NCBI GenBank assembly: GCA_965369375.1
Contig: CBDUQN010000102.1
Location: 1 to 10,295 of the forward strand
Length of the DNA: 10,295 bases
Origin: CBDUQN01 sp965369375
Lineage (GTDB): Bacteria > Krumholzibacteriota > Krumholzibacteriia > Krumholzibacteriales > Krumholzibacteriaceae
Direction of reading: 5' to 3'
In this document: one piece after another, positions 7,456 to 10,295 of the stretch
Layout: each line of letters opens with the position of its first letter
Position numbering within the stretch: the stretch's first letter is position 1
Notes under the pieces: model-generated
Database searches by the model: none
What the model was told of the DNA's origin: nothing
The model's input: only the letters and a program-made list of their open reading frames with translations
Position numbers and translations under genes: made by a program

Positions 7456-8229
7456 CTAGAGAACGATCACCGCGTCGGTGAAGAGCTCGTATTCCTCGTC
7501 CTCGTTCAGGTCGTGAATCAAGACCCTCTCGACTTCACCGGTTCCCCTGATTTCGATGATCTCGGATTCGTAGAGGATCTTGACGTCGGATTGTTTCAGC
7601 CGGGTTTTCAACTCCGGACTTGCATCGATGGTCCTGCCGGCCGTCGCCAGTACGACCCGCTGTGTATACTCTGTGAGCTCGAGGGCGGTTTCGATCGATT
7701 TCTCTCCTGTATTCACCAGGAGCACCCTTCTGTCTTCGAAGTCATCGGGATTCTCGATCTCATGGTACAGGCCCTTCCCGAGAAATTCCTCCGCTCCGAC
7801 TATCCCCGCCTGTTTCTTTCTCTTTTCCGGGGCTGCTCCCGCTGCCGCTCCATGACGCTCCCGGTAGTTATTGATGGCGTCGGTAAGCGCATCAGCGGCA
7901 AGGTTCGAACAGTGCATTTTGGCGGGCGGCAAGCCATCGAGCTCATCGGCGACGTCCTGCCTCGTGATCCTGAGCGCCTCCTTGAGCGACTTGCCCACGG
8001 CCATCTCCGAGATCATACTTGCGGTGGCGATAGCGGACCCGCAGCCGAACGTTTTGTACTTTATGTCATCGATCTTGTCGTCCTTGATCTTGACGTAGAA
8101 TTCCATCAAATCCCCGCAGACGGGATTTCCGACACGCCCGGTGCCGACATCATCGCCTTCGAGGGTGCCCACATTCCTTGGACTTCTAAAGTGATCCAGA
8201 ACCTTCTCAGAGTACGTGGTTGGTTTCAT
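7456..8229 (-). CDS. iscU: IscU/NifU Fe-S scaffold fused to a degenerate thioredoxin-reductase-like domain
   Basis: Residues 1-126 are a full IscU/NifU N-terminal scaffold: YSEKVLDHFRSPRNVG, NPVCGDL with Cys38 and Asp40, FGCGSAIATASM with Cys63, and LPPAKMHCSNLA with Cys107. All three cluster cysteines and the aspartate are present, and LPPAK resembles the HscA-binding LPPVK motif, so cluster assembly is plausible. An Ala/Lys-rich linker (127-143) leads to residues 144-257, which follow the order of the NADPH-binding half of thioredoxin reductase: EEFLGKGLY, then FEDRRVLLVNTGEKSIETALEL, then ILYESEIIEI and FTDAVIVL. The place of the reductase CxxC reads YHEIENPDDF, without cysteine, and the GGGxSA nucleotide motif reads NTGEKSI. 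The C-terminal domain is therefore probably not a redox enzyme and may be a docking or regulatory module. The gene begins 1 base after the NifS-like stop, so the two are translationally coupled. Ordinary IscU proteins are about 125-150 residues. Confidence 0.88.
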   Translation of the reverse strand: MKPTTYSEKVLDHFRSPRNVGTLEGDDVGTGRVGNPVCGDLMEFYVKIKDDKIDDIKYKTFGCGSAIATASMISEMAVGKSLKEALRITRQDVADELDGLPPAKMHCSNLAADALTDAINNYRERHGAAAGAAPEKRKKQAGIVGAEEFLGKGLYHEIENPDDFEDRRVLLVNTGEKSIETALELTEYTQRVVLATAGRTIDASPELKTRLKQSDVKILYESEIIEIRGTGEVERVLIHDLNEDEEYELFTDAVIVL

Positions 8230-8230
8230 A

Positions 8231-9394
8231 TCAATCTTCCTGCTTGTAAAGTGGTGACAGTTTTCTCAACCGCTCAACGACATCGGGCAGAGCCTCGAGG
8301 ACGGCATCGACATCCTCTTCCCTGTTGAATCTGCCGCACGAGAGTTGCAGCGAACCGTGCGCCTCTTCGTGCACGAGTCCTGTGGCAATGAGGGTGTGTG
8401 ACGCTTCCAGGGTCTTCGAGGTGCAGGCCGATCCCGTCGAAACGGAGATACCCCTGTCATTGAGGGATAACAGCAAAGATTCCCCCTCGATCCCTTCGAA
8501 CCGTAAATGGGCATTGCCGGGCAGCCGCTGCGTCGGATGTCCGTTCAGATGCGATTTTGGAATTGTCTCGAGAATGCTCTTTATCAGCCTGTCACGGTAG
8601 CCGGCAAGGCGTTTGACCTCATCGCTCATCTCCACCTGCATTATCGAAGCGGCCTTCGCCATCCCGACTATTCCGGGGACATTTTCGGTTCCCGAGCGCA
8701 ACCCCTGTTCCTGCCCGCCCCCGATAATGGTTGGACTGATCCTGGTACCCGCTCCCACGTACAGCGCGCCGACGCCCTTAGGGCCGTAGATATCATTCGA
8801 GGAAATGGTGAGAAGATCTATGTTGTCTCTCTTGACATCCAGCGGCACCAATCCTTCGGCGGCGACGGCATCGGAATGAAGGGCTATTCCTCTTTCTTTG
8901 CAGAGTTCACCGATCTCCCGCATTTGCTGCACCGTTCCGATTTCATTATCCGCATAGGCTATTGATACGAGTATCGTATTTTCGGTCAAGCGGCTTTCGA
9001 GCTTCTTGAGAGTGACCCGCCCGTATTGATCGACCGGTATCTTGGTAACGGTGAAACCGCTCCGCTGCAGATACTTCGCAATGTTGTGAATGGATATGTG
9101 CTCGATCTCGGATATGATAATGTGTTTCCCCTTACTCATATTCCTCAGCGCATAGCCGATGATCGCGAGGTTGTTCGACTCGGTTGCGCCCGAGGTGAAC
9201 ACAATTTCGTCTTTCCCGGCATTGATGAATCCGGCCACGATTTCATGGCAATCTTCGAGCACCTTCGTGGCATCGTCGCCGACACTGTGCAATGAAGATG
9301 GATTCCCGAACAAGTCATGGTGGTACGGGTTCATCGCCTCTATGACCCTCGGGTCAACAGGCTTGCATGACTGGTAATCAAAGTACACGTTCAT
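8231..9394 (-). CDS. NifS/IscS-like cysteine desulfurase homologue lacking the PLP lysine
   Basis: From the ATG at 9394 the protein has 387 residues, the usual length of group I cysteine desulfurases. AGGA 8 bases upstream and the family habit of starting just before YxD support this start over the in-frame ATG at 9442. The fold is intact: FGNPSSLHS, TSGATESNN (67-75), His99, Asp175, GPKGVGALYV, GGGQEQGLRSGTENV and the loop GSACTS with persulfide Cys324. Key sites differ. The family motif S-x-H-K before IYGPKG reads S-S-Asn200-Asp201 (codons AAT GAT at 8792-8797), so the lysine that forms the Schiff base with PLP is missing. The Gln after DAV is Ala178, and the N-terminal ATTP reads SCKP. Normal cysteine desulfuration is unlikely if this is the correct alignment. 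A persulfide relay or scaffold role between TusA/DsrE and IscU is inferred. The rest of the frame is intact, so this is not an obvious pseudogene. Confidence 0.9.
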   Translation of the reverse strand: MNVYFDYQSCKPVDPRVIEAMNPYHHDLFGNPSSLHSVGDDATKVLEDCHEIVAGFINAGKDEIVFTSGATESNNLAIIGYALRNMSKGKHIIISEIEHISIHNIAKYLQRSGFTVTKIPVDQYGRVTLKKLESRLTENTILVSIAYADNEIGTVQQMREIGELCKERGIALHSDAVAAEGLVPLDVKRDNIDLLTISSNDIYGPKGVGALYVGAGTRISPTIIGGGQEQGLRSGTENVPGIVGMAKAASIMQVEMSDEVKRLAGYRDRLIKSILETIPKSHLNGHPTQRLPGNAHLRFEGIEGESLLLSLNDRGISVSTGSACTSKTLEASHTLIATGLVHEEAHGSLQLSCGRFNREEDVDAVLEALPDVVERLRKLSPLYKQED

Positions 9395-9402
9395 AGCTTC
9401 TA

Positions 9403-9406
9403 TCCT
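9403..9406 (-). promoter_or_regulatory. Ribosome binding site deciding the NifS-like start
   Basis: AGGA on the minus strand, 8 bases before the ATG at 9394. The upstream in-frame ATG at 9442 has only a weak AAAGG overlapping the preceding stop, and would add 16 residues not seen in typical family members. Confidence 0.5.
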
Positions 9407-9454
9407 ATCGCGCGTTATCCGATCCGGGTTTTGCCCGGGCATGCAGGCAGACCT

Positions 9455-9817
9455 TTAAAACCACATTGTCGCGCCTGCATCAAGGGATAAATCGTTCAGC
9501 GTGCCGGCGCCTACCACTTTCACGCCGGGGATCAGATCTACTTTATCCCATCCGAGCATCTGCTTTGACGCCTCGCACACGAGGATCTCGATCCCCATGT
9601 CAAGCGTCTTTGTAATCATCTCTGCGACGCTCGGCAAGGCGCCGAGCTTTATCTTCTCCGCCTCTCCCGGGGCCAGCACTCTGAGTCCCTGGCCGAGGTA
9701 ATACACCTTTGCCTCGATGTCCATTGCCTTTGCAGTCTGGGCGAGCACGAGGGGAGAGTACTGCCTCTCCGGGGAATCGCTCGTTTGAACGTACAGAATA
9801 GAGTTATCGTTTTTCAC
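9455..9817 (-). CDS. DsrE/DsrF-like sulfur-carrier family protein
   Basis: The 120-residue protein starts with GTG at 9817, supported by GGGAGG 7 bases upstream. It has the DsrE/F-like layout: an N-terminal strand (ILYVQTSD), a helix with SPLVLAQTAKAMD, a second strand (AKVYYLGQGL), a helix containing SVAEMITKTLDMG, then ILVCEASKQMLGW with Cys81, and a C-terminal VKVVGAGTLNDLSLDAGATMWF. DsrE-family proteins such as TusD and DsrE carry persulfide on a conserved cysteine in this position and exchange it with TusA, whose homologue is encoded just upstream. Cys81 is the only cysteine, so it is the obvious acceptor. The protein is cytoplasmic, with no signal peptide. It cannot be assigned to a named subfamily from sequence alone; a selenium-related YedF-type role is an alternative. 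Confidence 0.8.
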   Translation of the reverse strand: MKNDNSILYVQTSDSPERQYSPLVLAQTAKAMDIEAKVYYLGQGLRVLAPGEAEKIKLGALPSVAEMITKTLDMGIEILVCEASKQMLGWDKVDLIPGVKVVGAGTLNDLSLDAGATMWF

Positions 9818-9824
9818 GACGAGA

Positions 9825-9830
9825 CCTCCC
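9825..9830 (-). promoter_or_regulatory. Ribosome binding site supporting a GTG start for the DsrE-like gene
   Basis: GGGAGG on the minus strand lies 7 bases before GTG at 9817. No ATG is better placed, so GTG is taken as the start. Confidence 0.75.
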
Positions 9831-9870
9831 TTTGGATACTATATAAGAACGCGGAATAACATTACATGCT

Positions 9871-10113
9871 CTACTTGGCCTTCTTGATCAAGAACCTCAT
9901 CCTATCGTCGCCTTTTTCAAAGTGTACGATCTCGTGCCCTGTTCTCTTTGCGAACCGCTTCAGGTCCTCCTCCGCCGCCGGATCGTCCGTCAAGACCTCG
10001 AGGATCTCTCCCACCTCTATGGAATCGATCTTCTCGCGTGTTTGAAACAGCGGTTCCGGGCAAAAGAGCCCTATGCAATCGAGTGTCTTCTTCGGCTCGA
10101 GGTTATCCTCCAT
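9871..10113 (-). CDS. tusA: TusA-like sulfurtransferase (SirA/TusA family)
   Basis: The 80-residue protein is a complete TusA-fold member. The core motif is LDCIGLFCPEPLFQTREKI, with the CPxP cysteine at Cys18, which carries the persulfide in TusA. A second cysteine, Cys13, lies five residues earlier. The family strand and helix follow: GEILEVLTDDPAAEEDLKRF, then TGHEIVHFEKGDDRMRFLIKK. TusA takes sulfur from IscS in E. coli and passes it to TusBCD for tRNA thiolation; in sulfur oxidisers and other bacteria TusA homologues distribute sulfur more broadly. Here it is the first gene of the operon, with the DsrE-like gene 53 bases downstream, fitting TusA-DsrE sulfur exchange. Its ATG is preceded by a run of nine G on the minus strand in the ribosome binding site position. 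Confidence 0.92.
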   Translation of the reverse strand: MEDNLEPKKTLDCIGLFCPEPLFQTREKIDSIEVGEILEVLTDDPAAEEDLKRFAKRTGHEIVHFEKGDDRMRFLIKKAK

Positions 10114-10116
10114 GCT

Positions 10117-10125
10117 CCCCCCCCC
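10117..10125 (-). promoter_or_regulatory. Nine-G run in the tusA ribosome binding site
   Basis: The minus strand reads nine G followed by AGC and the ATG at 10113. The run's end together with AG makes the Shine-Dalgarno sequence. Homopolymer runs of this length are prone to slippage and to sequencing error. Confidence 0.6.
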
Positions 10126-10189
10126 TACAAGTGTTACCTTTCAATTGGGATTCTTGTTACCGCACGAGCGCCTCAGCACAATATATATA

Positions 10190-10231
10190 ATAACTGATAA
10201 GAATACTAGGTATTTATGTACCGAAATGCAA
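10190..10231 (-). promoter_or_regulatory. Candidate promoter with overlapping dyad upstream of the sulfur operon
   Basis: On the minus strand TTGCAT (10226-10231) and TAGTAT (10203-10208) are separated by 17 bases, a weak sigma-70-like pair (3/6 and 4/6). The -10 overlaps an imperfect dyad: plus strand ATAACTGAT at 10190-10198 and ACTAGGTAT at 10205-10213, with 6 bases between and 6 of 9 arm positions complementary. The size and A/T ends recall Rrf2/IscR-type operators, expected for an Fe-S operon, but the match is imperfect and no regulator gene is visible here. Confidence 0.3.
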
Positions 10232-10234
10232 GAA

Positions 10235-10257
10235 AAAATTGGCTGTGAAAACAGCAA
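10235..10257 (-). terminator. Possible intrinsic terminator of a gene upstream of the window edge
   Basis: On the minus strand a short hairpin, GCTGT-TTTC-ACAGC (10242-10255), is extended by TTG/CAA with a one-base bulge and followed by CCAATTTTTT. This would end a minus-strand gene lying to the right of the window and separate it from the tusA promoter. The stem is short, so confidence is low. Confidence 0.3.
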
Positions 10258-10295
10258 AGACGGTGGGGTAACTAAAGCAGTTAAAAGTAAATGCC

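Noticed and set aside
7456..7480. Frameshift truncating a full thioredoxin reductase after the IscU fusion
   Set aside because: After the stop the same frame reads only five codons before another stop, and no reductase-like continuation is visible. The FAD-binding half is also absent, so the domain appears to end here.
7444..8328. Plus-strand open frame of 294 codons antisense to the IscU-like gene
   Set aside because: The minus strand encodes an unmistakable IscU with all key cysteines. The antisense frame has no family features.
9395..9442. Longer NifS-like start at 9442
   Set aside because: It adds 16 residues (MPGQNPDRITRDRIEA) not typical of the family, and the ATG at 9394 has a better placed AGGA.

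Overview
This window looks like part of a chromosome from an uncultivated bacterium of the Fibrobacteres-Chlorobi-Bacteroidetes (FCB) sphere or a neighbouring candidate phylum such as Krumholzibacteriota, Eisenbacteria, Latescibacterota or Zixibacteria. The basis is a small secreted protein with a type IX secretion-style C-terminal sorting domain (including NFPNPFNP) and a secreted fibre with VGIGTTNP-type repeats. Both are common in those lineages. The exact phylum is inference. No mobile element, CRISPR array, tRNA or rRNA was seen.

Left part, 1-4338. A membrane-anchored alpha/beta hydrolase on the minus strand runs off the left edge. A 207-bp intergenic region separates it from a plus-strand cluster: a DUF2207 membrane protein with a polyglycine tail, a polytopic membrane protein resembling a degenerate CPBP (CAAX-protease-like) protein, and a LemA protein. 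DUF2207 and LemA genes are often neighbours. The CPBP-like gene starts 2 bases after the DUF2207 stop.

Middle, 4408-7306, minus strand. A two-gene surface unit: a 173-residue secreted protein ending in the sorting domain, then, 18 bases downstream and behind a strong ribosome binding site, a 785-residue secreted fibre-like protein with a C-terminal coiled coil.

Right part, 7456-10113, minus strand. This is the most interesting region, a four-gene sulfur-transfer and Fe-S operon in the order tusA-like, dsrE-like, iscS/nifS-like, iscU/nifU-like. Two members depart from the textbook proteins. The NifS/IscS homologue has Asn-Asp where the family has His-Lys, so it lacks the lysine that binds PLP, yet it keeps the loop cysteine. 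The IscU scaffold keeps its three cysteines and aspartate, but is fused to about 114 residues resembling the NADPH-binding half of thioredoxin reductase without that enzyme's CxxC or clear nucleotide-binding glycines. My inference is that sulfur reaches the scaffold as persulfide from TusA and DsrE through a non-desulfurating NifS homologue. A candidate promoter with an overlapping imperfect dyad, and a possible terminator of an upstream gene, lie before the operon.

No gene-free stretch exceeds 300 bases. The longest are 780-986 (207 bases) and 10114-10295 (182 bases).
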